Notes under the pieces: model-generated
What the model was told of the DNA's origin: nothing
Database searches by the model: none
Seen by the model: only the letters and a program-made list of their open reading frames with translations
Shown here: positions 1-8,513 of the stretch, one piece after another
Position numbering within the stretch: the stretch's first letter is position 1
Layout of the letters: the number at the start of each line of letters is the position of its first letter
Assembly: GCA_019119935.1 (NCBI GenBank)
Contig: DWWA01000016.1
Location: 36,505-100,504, forward strand
Reading direction: 5' to 3'
DNA: 64,000 bases
From: Candidatus Ruthenibacterium merdavium
GTDB taxonomy: Bacteria; Bacillota; Clostridia; Oscillospirales; Ruminococcaceae
Program-made: the position numbers and the translations under genes

Positions 1-715
1 CTTCCGCCCATTTCACGTTGTCTACCAAATCCAAAATGCCGTCCTGTCCAACATAACGAGCCAGCTGATAGCCCATCAGCAGCAGTGTGCCGTCGCCCTG
101 ATCGCAGGTCATCGGGTTGACGCCGCTCGCTTTCAATTTTTCGCAAACATCAAGCAGCTCATCAAATGTTGTGGGAACCGCTTCAATGCCTGCATCTTCA
201 AACATTGCTTTGTTGTACCATACGCCAGAGGTGTACGGCTGGTAAGGAATGACTTTCAGCTTTCCGTCTGTGTACGATTTTGCTTTATCAAGCAGCACGG
301 GCATCGCATGTTTTTCATAATCTGCTGCCGCAACCATATCTGTTAAGTCTGCGGTATACTTAGCGCACTGTTCGGAAATGAAAATATAGTCTTGATCGAA
401 AAAGTCAATCTTCTCGCCGCCATCCAGCGCCGGACCAATTAAATTCTTTACGTCACGGCCTTTCCATTCGATGTTAATCTTAACACCGGTAGCCGCTTCA
501 TAGGCATCTGCTGCTTCCTGAAGCACCTTCGCCTGGCCTTCCGTAGAGTTCCACATCGACCAATAGGTCAGCTCTACTCCGCTGCTGGGTGCTGCACTCG
601 CAGCGGTGCTTCCCGCTGTACCTGCAGTAGAAGAGCTTGCCGCTCCTGAGCATCCTGTCAGGATCATTGCCGCTGCACAGGCAGCCGCAGTCATACGCGC
701 AAATGTTTTCTTCAT
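1..715 (-). CDS. ABC transporter sugar-binding lipoprotein, C-terminus cut by window edge
   Basis: Extracellular solute-binding protein of a carbohydrate ABC importer (SBP family 1 type). The ATG at 713-715 follows an AGGAAAAGG ribosome binding site. The N-terminus is a lipoprotein signal with lipobox LTGC (residues 19-22), followed by a Ser/Ala/Thr-rich linker. The mature part opens with ELTYWSMWNSTEGQ, typical of sugar-binding proteins, and has further family motifs such as YNKAMFEDAGI. The stop codon and any permease genes lie off the left edge. It is divergent from an AraC regulator and next to an alpha-fucosidase, so I infer a fucose-containing oligosaccharide or similar glycan as substrate. 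Family assignment is firm; substrate is not. Confidence 0.88.
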   Translation of the reverse strand, partial: MKKTFARMTAAACAAAMILTGCSGAASSSTAGTAGSTAASAAPSSGVELTYWSMWNSTEGQAKVLQEAADAYEAATGVKINIEWKGRDVKNLIGPALDGGEKIDFFDQDYIFISEQCAKYTADLTDMVAAADYEKHAMPVLLDKAKSYTDGKLKVIPYQPYTSGVWYNKAMFEDAGIEAVPTTFDELLDVCEKLKASGVNPMTCDQGDGTLLLMGYQLARYVGQDGILDLVDNVKWAE

Positions 716-863
716 ACCTTTTCCTCTCTTTCTCTTGTTGGAAACAAAAAGAGCCGAAACTCTTTATACGGACCATAAACAATAAAAATACAGCATTTTT
801 TACAGTTTCCAATTTTTTCGGCCAAAAAAACTAATTGTTTTGCTGTAATTTCAGTTTACACGC

Positions 864-892
864 TTGCAGGGTAAATTGGAATATGTTATATT
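864..892 (+). promoter_or_regulatory. SigA-type promoter for the AraC gene
   Basis: TTGCAG at 864-869, a 17-base spacer, and TATATT at 887-892, about 65 bases before the ATG at 959. The region is shared with the divergent lipoprotein gene, so an AraC site here could control both. Seen by eye only. Confidence 0.5.
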
Positions 893-958
893 GACATAAA
901 AGTTATATATATTTCATCCAAACAAACCAAATCCTTGTTAAACGAAGAGGAATCAGTT

Positions 959-1816
959 ATGTACGAGCTGTTTGAATTAAGCAACTGTGAAGCAGAAAAT
1001 GGGCTAAAACTCCTTTATGTTACCTGTTTTCGTTCTGAAAAGCCCTGGCACGGCATTCGCCATGCACATGACTTTTTAGAAATTTTTTTCTGCGTGGGAG
1101 GTCAATGCGAATTTGGGGTAAGAGATCGTTCTTTTTCTATGTTGTCACGCCAATTTGTTATCATCAGCCCCGGCGTGGAGCACACCGAGTGTACGGTGCC
1201 GAGCGCGTCCGTCGAATGGATTGTTTTAGGAATCAAAGGCTGTGATATTACGCTGCCGAATACCGCCGACGGTTACTTTGTTGCTGACTTTAAAGACAAC
1301 CATTCCGAAACTGTCAGTCTTTTAGTAAATCTTGTTCATGAGCTTCAAAATAAAGCCCCTCGCTATAAAGAAGCTTGTCTGAGCATTCTTCACCTGCTGA
1401 TTATTTACGTCGGCCGCTCGTTTGATACCAGCATTACAATCGGAAAAAACAGCAATACATCACCACACAGCAGTATTTCATGGGTGAAGCAGTATATCGA
1501 CGATAACTACACCTCGTCTTTAAACTTAGAGATGCTGTCAAACAAAGTAGGGTTAAACCGATACAGCCTTATTCGCGAGTTTAAACGTCTTTATCAGATT
1601 AGCCCCATCGAATACATGCTGCAATGCCGCTACCGCGAAGCAAAATTTCTTTTGGAAACGACAGACCGCAATATCAGCAACATCGGGCAAGACCTTGGCT
1701 TTTGCAGCGGTAATTATTTCTCGCAATGCTTCCAAAAGAGGTTTGGCATTTCTCCGACAGCCTACCGAAAAAGTCATCGAGATGGTGAAAAACGAAATCA
1801 TGAAGCAACCCCGTAA
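959..1816 (+). CDS. AraC family transcriptional regulator
   Basis: A 285-residue regulator with an N-terminal cupin-like sensing domain (HAHDFLEIFFCVGG, typical of AraC sugar sensors) and a C-terminal double helix-turn-helix (about residues 185-280, with the second-HTH signature GFCSGNYFSQCFQKRFGISP). An upstream in-frame TTG exists at 935, but the ATG at 959 has AGAGG at a good distance and is preferred. It lies between a sugar-binding lipoprotein gene (divergent) and an alpha-fucosidase gene (downstream), so it most likely activates this locus in response to the imported sugar. The inducer is an inference. Confidence 0.9.
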   Translation: MYELFELSNCEAENGLKLLYVTCFRSEKPWHGIRHAHDFLEIFFCVGGQCEFGVRDRSFSMLSRQFVIISPGVEHTECTVPSASVEWIVLGIKGCDITLPNTADGYFVADFKDNHSETVSLLVNLVHELQNKAPRYKEACLSILHLLIIYVGRSFDTSITIGKNSNTSPHSSISWVKQYIDDNYTSSLNLEMLSNKVGLNRYSLIREFKRLYQISPIEYMLQCRYREAKFLLETTDRNISNIGQDLGFCSGNYFSQCFQKRFGISPTAYRKSHRDGEKRNHEATP

Positions 1817-1824
1817 AGTCTTTT

Positions 1825-1876
1825 GGCCTATTCGGAACCGTTTTGCAAAAACTGCCGCGACGGTTCCGAGTAGGCC
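1825..1876. other. Strong hairpin downstream of the AraC gene
   Basis: Two 16-base arms (1825-1840 and 1861-1876) are complementary except for one G-U type mismatch and enclose a 20-base loop. Neither strand has a clear T-run after the stem, so it is not a textbook Rho-independent terminator. It may end or stabilise the araC transcript. The rest of 1817-2124 holds the fucosidase promoter and otherwise A/T-rich sequence with no gene I can support. Confidence 0.5.
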
Positions 1877-2047
1877 ATTTCTGTGTCTTATGTATAATCT
1901 GCGCCCATCAAACAAAAATCAAATTTTTAGATCTTCTTCATTTTACAACACTCCCAATCCCTCCGGTTCAAAGGCTGCTAAAGGAAAGCTTTTGCAAGCC
2001 GCATGAACTCTTTGTACAAAATTTTTATTCAAATTTAAAATTTTATG

Positions 2048-2076
2048 TTGAAAAAAAGCGTCGGTTCGCTTAATAT
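2048..2076 (+). promoter_or_regulatory. SigA-type promoter for the fucosidase-transporter operon
   Basis: TTGAAA at 2048-2053, 17-base spacer, TAATAT at 2071-2076, about 50 bases before the fucosidase start. Seen by eye. Confidence 0.5.
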
Positions 2077-2124
2077 AGTAGCCAGCAGCTTCCCCATCTT
2101 ATTTGTGTCAAAGGAGAATGGATT

Positions 2125-3516
2125 ATGGAAAATGAATCTCAGCGTGAAATCGTTCATAACGGTGTTCACGATTACTCTTCCCCCGAGCGATACGTCGCAC
2201 CTACCGACCCGGCGGTTCAGGCAAATTTAAAAAAATTCACGGGCTATAAACTTGGATTTATGATGCATTGGGCACCGGGCTGTCAAATTGCTTCCTACGA
2301 GAGCTGGCCGCTTTGCGACGGTGATGCCGAGTGGAGCCAAAAAGATATGACTTGGGCTGATACCGCAACTTGTCAGCGTCAATACCGTGAGGCAAACAAA
2401 ACGTTTAACCCTATTAAGTTTAACCCTGCAGGCTGGGCAAAACTCGCTAAGGACTGCGGCTTCCGTTATCTGCTCTTTACCACAAAGCACCATGACGGTT
2501 TCTGCATGTTTGACACCAAAACAACCGACTATAAAATCACCGCGCCGGACTGCCCCTTCCACACGCACCCCGACGCAGACATCGTCGGCGCTTTGTACCG
2601 CGAATTTAAAAAACAAGGGCTCGCCATCTCTACTTACTTTTCCAAACCCGACTGGAACAGCCAGTATTTCTGGTGTGATGAGTTTGGAAAAGCTCCCACA
2701 AGAAATGTGAATTACGACATCAAAGAACATCCTGATCTTTGGGAAAAATATGTACAATTCGTTCATGCGCAAATTCGCGAACTGGCTTCCAATTACGGAA
2801 AAATCGACGTACTCTGGCTGGACGGCGGTTGGGTTCGCCCCGAAAATCAAGGGCAGGATATTCGCCTATCCGAAATTGTCGAGGAACTGCGAAATACCAC
2901 ACAACCGGGACTAATCGTGTGTGAAAGAGGCCGCGGCGGCGAAACAGAAAACTTCATTACACCGGAACAAACCATTCCCCCTATGGCCATCGGCGTTCCT
3001 TGGGAAACGTGCGTCACCGTAGGTGATTGCTTCTCCTTCCACTATAACGACTGCTATAAATCCGGCAGAAAATTGACACATCTTCTTTTAGATGTCGTAA
3101 GTAAGGGCGGTAATCTTGCGCTGAATATTCCGGCGCAGCCCGACGGAGATCTGCCCGCGCCTGCGGTAAAGTCAATTCGTGAATTGGGTGCTTGGCTTTC
3201 TATTTTTGGTGAAGGCATTTATGACACCACTCTGTGTGCTCCCTACTTTACAGACAAGTGTTACTTCACGCGAAAAGACAACAAGATCTATTGTTTCTAC
3301 CGTTACGGGCGGCGCGCAAAGCTTCCTGCAAAGCTTACGCTTCCCCTTGACGTGACGGTAAAAGAAGCCTACTCTATGCGTACGAACGACCGTTTGCATG
3401 CACGCTGTGAAGACGGAACAGTCACTCTGCATTTATCAGATTTACCCATGGGCGGGGCCTTTTTCGCAGAGGGCTTTTGCTTGGTTCTTGATGACGCGCA
3501 AGAGAGTGCGACATAA
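2125..3516 (+). CDS. Alpha-L-fucosidase, glycoside hydrolase family 29
   Basis: Hydrolyses terminal alpha-L-fucose from glycans by a retaining mechanism. It shows the GH29 motifs TTKHHDGF (residues 119-126) and VLWLDGGW, whose Asp233 is the expected catalytic nucleophile. A start region resembling FGMMMHW (here LGFMMHW, 44-49) also fits the family. At 463 residues it has the catalytic barrel plus a small C-terminal domain. There is no signal peptide, so it should act in the cytoplasm on imported fucosides. The ATG at 2125 has AAGGAG eight bases upstream. The MFS gene follows within about a dozen bases and is almost certainly co-transcribed. Confidence 0.93.
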   Translation: MENESQREIVHNGVHDYSSPERYVAPTDPAVQANLKKFTGYKLGFMMHWAPGCQIASYESWPLCDGDAEWSQKDMTWADTATCQRQYREANKTFNPIKFNPAGWAKLAKDCGFRYLLFTTKHHDGFCMFDTKTTDYKITAPDCPFHTHPDADIVGALYREFKKQGLAISTYFSKPDWNSQYFWCDEFGKAPTRNVNYDIKEHPDLWEKYVQFVHAQIRELASNYGKIDVLWLDGGWVRPENQGQDIRLSEIVEELRNTTQPGLIVCERGRGGETENFITPEQTIPPMAIGVPWETCVTVGDCFSFHYNDCYKSGRKLTHLLLDVVSKGGNLALNIPAQPDGDLPAPAVKSIRELGAWLSIFGEGIYDTTLCAPYFTDKCYFTRKDNKIYCFYRYGRRAKLPAKLTLPLDVTVKEAYSMRTNDRLHARCEDGTVTLHLSDLPMGGAFFAEGFCLVLDDAQESAT

Positions 3517-3528
3517 GAGGTGATTGTT

Positions 3529-4758
3529 GTGGGAAAGAAATTGCGGCTTTTTCTCGGCGAGTACATTACCGCGATGGTTGCCTACTGGATTTGTACGGGG
3601 TTTATCATCGCAAAGCTCACCGATTATTTTCAGCTTCCGCTGGGCCTTTCCAATATTTTAACCAGTCTTTCCTCCATGTTTTTAGTGCTTCAGCCGCTGG
3701 GTGGCATTTTCTATTCCAAAATCCAGCGGAAAAGAGGGTATCTTCTGTCTATGAACCTCATCTGGCGCATTTGTCTTTGTTTTGTTTTTTTCAGCGTATT
3801 TCTTGCGCCCAGCATCGGCACACTCGTGTTCTGTGTTTGTCTGCTATCCATGCAGTTTTTCCAGCAAATTATCTCACCTGCTTATGAAGATTGGCACGTT
3901 CAGGCTGCCGAAGCCGCACATTACAGCAAATTTTACAGCGTGCGCGAAGTTGTGTTCATGATTCTTTACACCGTTATGGCCGCCGTAGTGCAAATTGCCA
4001 TTTCAATTTCTGAAAAGCAGGGGCAGCTTCGCAATGGTTTCATTACAGCCGGCGTGCTGGAAACGCTGTTGCTTGTCATAAGCGTTGTACTGATCATAAA
4101 GCTTTCCGCCCCCATCAGCTGCGCCCAGACGTCGGGGTCGCTGCGCGTGTTCGCGCAGGTTTTGCGCAATCGTGTACACACCGGAATCATTATCGCAAAT
4201 GCATCTTGGGGCATTGCCAACGTGTTTATTGGAGGATTGTTTGGCATCTATGCCGTTCGCATTTTAAAAATTGATTTTATTCAGCTGATGATCTGGGGCA
4301 TGGCCGGGAATTTACTGCGCACCTTGTTCGGGCCGGTTTTCGCAAAAATTGCTGCTCGGATTGGGTGGAAAAAGTGTGTGTCTAATATTTTCATTTTGTA
4401 CGCGCTGCTGGCTGTTTTGTTATATTTTACAACGCCGGAAAACGCATTTTGGACGGCACCCATCTACTTATCCTTCAGCACCTTGCCTGTATCGGGCCTG
4501 AATATCGGCATTTTAAAAATGCGTATTTCCTCCAGCACCGAAGATTTGAGAAGCGTTTACTTTTCCCTTTTTTCCCTGTTCAGCGGCGGCGCGTCCATGC
4601 TTGGCACGTTCTTTTGCTCGTTCTTAATCAGCCTGATTGAAGCTGGTTCTGTTCCCCTTTCTCTGCACAGCCTATTTCTTTTGGGACTGGTGCTTCTGGT
4701 AATTCCCTTTACCCTGTTCCGGATGCTTCCGATTGATATTGCAGAAAATGCGAACTAA
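3529..4758 (+). CDS. MFS transporter, fucosidase-linked
   Basis: A roughly 410-residue major facilitator with about twelve hydrophobic segments and basic cytoplasmic loops (for example SKIQRKRGYL between segments 2 and 3). A GTG at 3520 is possible, but the GTG at 3529 lies eight bases after AAGAGG and is preferred. It directly follows the GH29 fucosidase gene, so it may import fucosylated sugars or export a hydrolysis product; the direction of transport cannot be read from the sequence. A strong terminator follows at 4804-4850. Confidence 0.85.
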   Translation: MGKKLRLFLGEYITAMVAYWICTGFIIAKLTDYFQLPLGLSNILTSLSSMFLVLQPLGGIFYSKIQRKRGYLLSMNLIWRICLCFVFFSVFLAPSIGTLVFCVCLLSMQFFQQIISPAYEDWHVQAAEAAHYSKFYSVREVVFMILYTVMAAVVQIAISISEKQGQLRNGFITAGVLETLLLVISVVLIIKLSAPISCAQTSGSLRVFAQVLRNRVHTGIIIANASWGIANVFIGGLFGIYAVRILKIDFIQLMIWGMAGNLLRTLFGPVFAKIAARIGWKKCVSNIFILYALLAVLLYFTTPENAFWTAPIYLSFSTLPVSGLNIGILKMRISSSTEDLRSVYFSLFSLFSGGASMLGTFFCSFLISLIEAGSVPLSLHSLFLLGLVLLVIPFTLFRMLPIDIAENAN

Positions 4759-4803
4759 AAGCTTTGCGGCTGCTTGAAACGATTTGCATGGCCGCTTCAA
4801 AAT

Positions 4804-4850
4804 AAAAAGTGCTCTTTCCGGCAGGTTTCCCGTCAGAAAGAGCACTTTTT
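4804..4850. terminator. Bidirectional Rho-independent terminator
   Basis: Fifteen-base complementary arms at 4804-4818 and 4836-4850, each flanked by an A- or T-run. It sits between the convergent MFS (+) and MATE (-) genes and can end both transcripts. Confidence 0.85.
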
Positions 4851-4938
4851 CTATTTTTTGATCTCAAAACGCGTTTTAAAAACAGGTTCTTTTCCGCATG
4901 CGTCACACAGAAGAATACAAACTGTAACGCGCGGCTGT

Positions 4939-6315
4939 TTAACGAACCTCATCGTCGGCATTACCGGCGCCAAACGGAAAAAATACACCGCCGTGAAAGC
5001 GTTTTAGGAAAACGCACGCCGCAATGGCCGCCGCAAACTCCGCAATCGGAAACGCAACCCAAACACCTGTTGCCTGCCAAATTCTCGAAAGCAAAAATCC
5101 AAGAATCAAGGTAATCACAAGCTGACGCAGCAAAGAGATGCACAGCGAGAGAGTGCCTTGTCCCAATGCTTCAAACACACCGGAAAATACAACACCCACC
5201 GTCGATACTAAAAAGCCGAGTGAAATAATGCGCAGCGCGGGTACACCGGCTTGTAAAAGCGCTTCGTCTGCGTCAAACAACCGAAGCAGTGCGCCGGGAA
5301 TTGCAAGAGAAACCAGCGTTCCAAGCAGCATAATCAAACCGGAAGCAAACAAACTGTGCCGAATAAAGCCGCGCACACGTCCAAATTTTCCTGCACCATA
5401 GTTGTAACTTACCAAGGGGCGCATCCCCTGTACAATACCGCTCACCGGCAAGTAAATAAATGTTTGCAGTTTGAAGTAAACACCCAGCACCGCAACATAG
5501 ACCTCAGAAAAGGCTGTAAGAATTCCGTTCAGAACACCAACCAGCACAGACGGCAGCATCATCATGAGCGTAGAGGGAATACCTACTGCATAAATGGGAC
5601 GAATCACATGGGCATAACCTTTTAAATAGCGCCAATGAATGGTAACGCCCGGATTTTTGACACAGTAAACAATGACGTAGAGGAAGAACGCAGCAATTTG
5701 ACCTGTGACTGTTGCAATTGCAGCACCGCTCACTCCCATCGCAGGAAATCCCAGATACCCAAAAATCAAAATCGGGTCGAGAATAATATTGATGATACAG
5801 CCTGTCCCAAGCAAAATCATGGTGGTTTTCATTGCCCCCAGGCCCTGATAAATTTTTTCCATGGCAATTTGCATCAAACAGCCAAACGACAAACACATTA
5901 CGATGTAAGTATAATCGCATGCCTGACGCAAAATACTTGCGTTTTCTGTGAACAATGACAAAAAGGGCTTCGTTACCAGAATACCAGCGCCGACAAAAAG
6001 AATGCAGTGAATCACCGACAGCAAAACGCCCCACGACGCCGCGGCGTTGGCCTGTTCCTGATCTTTTTGCCCCAAACTGCGTGCCAGCAGTGCGCTGATG
6101 CCCACGCCGACGCCAACGGCAACCGCCAGTACAATATTTTGAAGCGGAAAGGCCAAAGAAACAGCCGTCAGCGCCTCGGTTCCAAGCCGTGATACATAGA
6201 TGCTGTCAATAATGTTGTAAAGCGACTGAACCAGCATCGACAGCATCATGGGCATGGCCATGCTCATCAAAAGCGGAACAAGCGGCTTTGTTTCCATAAA
6301 GTTGCGTTCTTCCAT
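4939..6315 (-). CDS. MATE family efflux transporter
   Basis: A multidrug and toxic compound extrusion protein of the NorM/DinF type with about twelve hydrophobic segments in two homologous halves. The family-like N-terminus (LVPLLMSMAMPMMLSMLVQS, then YNIIDSIYVSRLGTEALTAV) is clear. In-frame upstream codons reach 6351, but the ATG at 6315 lies after GGAAAGGAAA and beyond the leader hairpin, so it is preferred. Such proteins expel cationic compounds using Na+ or H+ gradients. The leader holds a terminator-like hairpin and a possible eight-codon reading frame, suggesting conditional expression. The exported substrate is unknown. Confidence 0.9.
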   Translation of the reverse strand: MEERNFMETKPLVPLLMSMAMPMMLSMLVQSLYNIIDSIYVSRLGTEALTAVSLAFPLQNIVLAVAVGVGVGISALLARSLGQKDQEQANAAASWGVLLSVIHCILFVGAGILVTKPFLSLFTENASILRQACDYTYIVMCLSFGCLMQIAMEKIYQGLGAMKTTMILLGTGCIINIILDPILIFGYLGFPAMGVSGAAIATVTGQIAAFFLYVIVYCVKNPGVTIHWRYLKGYAHVIRPIYAVGIPSTLMMMLPSVLVGVLNGILTAFSEVYVAVLGVYFKLQTFIYLPVSGIVQGMRPLVSYNYGAGKFGRVRGFIRHSLFASGLIMLLGTLVSLAIPGALLRLFDADEALLQAGVPALRIISLGFLVSTVGVVFSGVFEALGQGTLSLCISLLRQLVITLILGFLLSRIWQATGVWVAFPIAEFAAAIAACVFLKRFHGGVFFPFGAGNADDEVR

Positions 6316-6341
6316 AAATTTCGCATTTCCTTTCCAAGTGA

Positions 6342-6392
6342 AAAGCCACACCGCTCTGTTTAATACTGAAACAGAAAAACCGGTGTGGCTTT
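6342..6392 (-). terminator. Terminator-like hairpin in the MATE leader (attenuator candidate)
   Basis: Read on the minus strand, arms at 6381-6392 and 6342-6353 form a perfect 12-bp stem ending in GTGTGGCTTTT. An inner CTGTTT/AAACAG pairing extends it. It lies between the promoter (6496-6524) and the MATE ribosome binding site, where it would end transcription before the gene unless disrupted. Confidence 0.65.
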
Positions 6393-6457
6393 ATTTGATG
6401 ATTTCGATTCTTTTTTCTCAGCAGAGAAAAATAGCTGACAAAATGCTTTGCAACACT

Positions 6458-6484
6458 TTAGGCGCATCGCAAGAACATTCGCAT
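6458..6484 (-). CDS. Possible eight-codon leader peptide upstream of the MATE gene
   Basis: An ATG at 6484, just after the predicted transcription start, opens the frame MRMFLRCA followed by a stop at 6458-6460. It has no room for a ribosome binding site, so translation would be near-leaderless. Its position before a terminator-like hairpin recalls leader peptides that control antibiotic-efflux genes by ribosome stalling. The short frame could be chance. Confidence 0.25.
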   Translation of the reverse strand: MRMFLRCA

Positions 6485-6495
6485 GCACGATTAGG

Positions 6496-6524
6496 AATAT
6501 ATCACAGAATATTTATTTTGTCAA
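6496..6524 (-). promoter_or_regulatory. Consensus SigA promoter for the MATE gene
   Basis: On the minus strand TTGACA (6519-6524), a 17-base spacer and TATATT (6496-6501). The start would be near 6489, giving a leader of about 175 bases before the ATG at 6315. The rest of 6316-6607 holds only the leader features listed separately. Confidence 0.75.
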
Positions 6525-6607
6525 CCCTTTTCACAGTGCACTGCCTGCGCTGCCTTTGGCTCAATGTACTCATAATGTACTCATTAGGTTTCGAAAATCA
6601 ACTGCTT

Positions 6608-7699
6608 TCACCGCATGTCGGCTGCATAACCGCGCACCTGCTCCATCACTTGACGCGTTTTTGCATCGAGTGCCTGCGTATCCATCGCACGGGTATATAC
6701 CCGCTCTTGCTCATCGTGATGCACTGCACTTTCGCAGAGCATTTCACAAGCCTGCGCAAGCAGCTCCCGGCAGCTTTTGCGGTTAAACCGCAGACGATTT
6801 CTGCGCGCACGAATCCCGTCCATATTCGTAAAGCGTTTTGCGTGAATGGTGCGGGAAACACGGCGCGGCGCGGGACAAACCCCGCCAACCGTTACAAATG
6901 CCAGCCGCAAAGACGGAATGATCAGATGGCGCAGCTGCTGCGGCGAGAAGCAGTCATGACAGGCGATGACATCCAGCCCTCGCTCTTGCGCTAAAGAGCA
7001 AAGCGCCTGCATCAAAATCGGTGCGGCCGCCCCCCACTCATCTTCTACCGCCACTACGGTGTCTGCTAACGCATACACCGTTTGTTCCAAACAAACGACA
7101 CCGTGCGGCGTGACCGCTTCAAGCAGACGAACGCTTTTCTCGCCCGTCTTTCGGGCTTTTCCCGTGAAATATCTCTTTGCCAACGAATCGGCACAGCGCA
7201 GAATTTTCGGTTCATCTGTACAGCACCGCGCTGTGCGGGCGGCATCATCCAGCAAGCATCCCGCGGCCGTGAGGTAGCGGATGGCCCTTGTGCGGTACTT
7301 TTCCGCCTCTTGCTGATGCTTCCATAAAAGCTCACGATATTCGCTCAGCGCTTCGTCACAAACCGTATCGTATAAGGTAACCATGCGCTCAAATGCGCCC
7401 GGCAAAACAGGCTCCATCACATGGGGCGCTGTTGCATCAAACGCCGCAAGCTTTGCTTTCGGGCAGATGATGCCGTCGAGAGAATCCGGCGAAGAGGCGC
7501 ATCGGATGCGCTCCACTTCCAGGCCCATGTCTTCCAGCATTTGAGCCGTCTTTTTCAGCAATGTGGATTTTCCGCTGCCCGCACTGCCTTTTAAAAGCAT
7601 AACCGTACCTTCTTCCGGCGCAAAAAAAGCCTGCTCAAACAATGTGCAAAAGCCCGAAGGCGCCGGTGTCGCCAAAAAATATTCCGCCTTGATCGCCAT
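6608..7699 (-). CDS. P-loop ATPase of the PRK06851-like family, function unknown
   Basis: A 363-residue protein with a clear Walker A motif GSAGSGKST (residues 38-46) near the N-terminus and a second, weaker nucleotide-binding-like half. The overall pattern matches uncharacterised clostridial ATPases (PRK06851 type). A GTG at 7708 is possible, but the ATG at 7699 has AAAAGGGG well placed. It is isolated between the MATE gene and a uracil-DNA glycosylase gene on the same strand, and these neighbours do not reveal a role. I can support an ATP/GTP-binding protein and nothing more specific. Confidence 0.7.
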   Translation of the reverse strand: MAIKAEYFLATPAPSGFCTLFEQAFFAPEEGTVMLLKGSAGSGKSTLLKKTAQMLEDMGLEVERIRCASSPDSLDGIICPKAKLAAFDATAPHVMEPVLPGAFERMVTLYDTVCDEALSEYRELLWKHQQEAEKYRTRAIRYLTAAGCLLDDAARTARCCTDEPKILRCADSLAKRYFTGKARKTGEKSVRLLEAVTPHGVVCLEQTVYALADTVVAVEDEWGAAAPILMQALCSLAQERGLDVIACHDCFSPQQLRHLIIPSLRLAFVTVGGVCPAPRRVSRTIHAKRFTNMDGIRARRNRLRFNRKSCRELLAQACEMLCESAVHHDEQERVYTRAMDTQALDAKTRQVMEQVRGYAADMR

Positions 7700-7784
7700 A
7701 CAAAACACCCCTTTTGCTTCATCCTATGTCAAAAGAGGAATTTTGCTACAAATCAAACAAATTTCTCCGGATGCGTGCGAAAAA

Positions 7785-8354
7785 TTATAAATAGGTGCGC
7801 GTACACACCTCTTCAATTTTCGTGCGAATAGAAATATAGTCCTCAAAAGCGAGCGGCTTGCTGCGCGGGTTTCGCAAAAGCGCCGCCGGGTGCAGCGTCG
7901 CGGTGAACCATGTTCCGTTTTTCAGCTCCCATTGACCGTGCTCTTTCATCACGCTGAAATCCGGGCGAATGAGCCGCTGTGCCGCAATGCGCCCCAAGCA
8001 TACAATGATCTTCGGGCGGATGATGCGAAACTGCTCGCGCAGATAGGGAATGCAGGCATCCCACTCCGCAGGGAGCGGATCGCGGTTTTCCGGCGGACGG
8101 CACTTTACAATATTAGTAATAAAGATATTTTTCTCACGGCTTAAATGAATCGCCTGAAGGTATTGGTCAAGCAGCTGGCCGGAACGCCCTACAAAGGGTC
8201 TGCCCTGCTCGTCCTCGTTTTGGCCCGGGCCTTCCCCGATGAACATCACCTCTGCTGTGGGAATCCCCTCTCCAAACACTACATTTTTTCTCGTTTCGCA
8301 AAGGCCGCATTTTTGACAGGTCAGGCAGCTTTCTTTGAGTGCTTCAAACTCCAT
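7785..8354 (-). CDS. Uracil-DNA glycosylase, family 4 (iron-sulfur)
   Basis: Removes uracil from DNA at the start of base-excision repair. The 189-residue protein carries the family-4 motif [17 protein letters not shown] (residues 40-56). Four Cys are placed as [4Fe-4S] ligands (C13, C16, C85, C101), and a C-terminal [11 protein letters not shown] loop contains the usual HP pair. This family is often annotated as phage SPO1 DNA-polymerase-related. The ATG follows a GGAACGGAAC region that is only a modest ribosome site. There is no sign of an operon. Confidence 0.93.
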   Translation of the reverse strand: MEFEALKESCLTCQKCGLCETRKNVVFGEGIPTAEVMFIGEGPGQNEDEQGRPFVGRSGQLLDQYLQAIHLSREKNIFITNIVKCRPPENRDPLPAEWDACIPYLREQFRIIRPKIIVCLGRIAAQRLIRPDFSVMKEHGQWELKNGTWFTATLHPAALLRNPRSKPLAFEDYISIRTKIEEVCTRTYL

Positions 8355-8513
8355 AAGTTCCGTTCCTCCGTGTTTCTTTTTTCAAATTATAGCACAGACC
8401 CCTTGCAGTTTCCAAGAAGGATTGCTAAAATAGAATCAAGGACGGTGCAAAACCGCCCCGGAACATAAAGAGCGCGCATTTTTGCTCTGCCCATAGAAAA
8501 AGGAGTTTGGAAA

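Noticed and set aside
1825..1876. Hairpin after the AraC gene as a Rho-independent terminator
   Set aside because: Stem is strong but no T-run follows on either strand, so it is listed only as a hairpin.
6248..6994. 248-codon plus-strand frame across the MATE leader
   Set aside because: Crosses the MATE promoter and leader and the end of the ATPase gene; composition is not protein-like.
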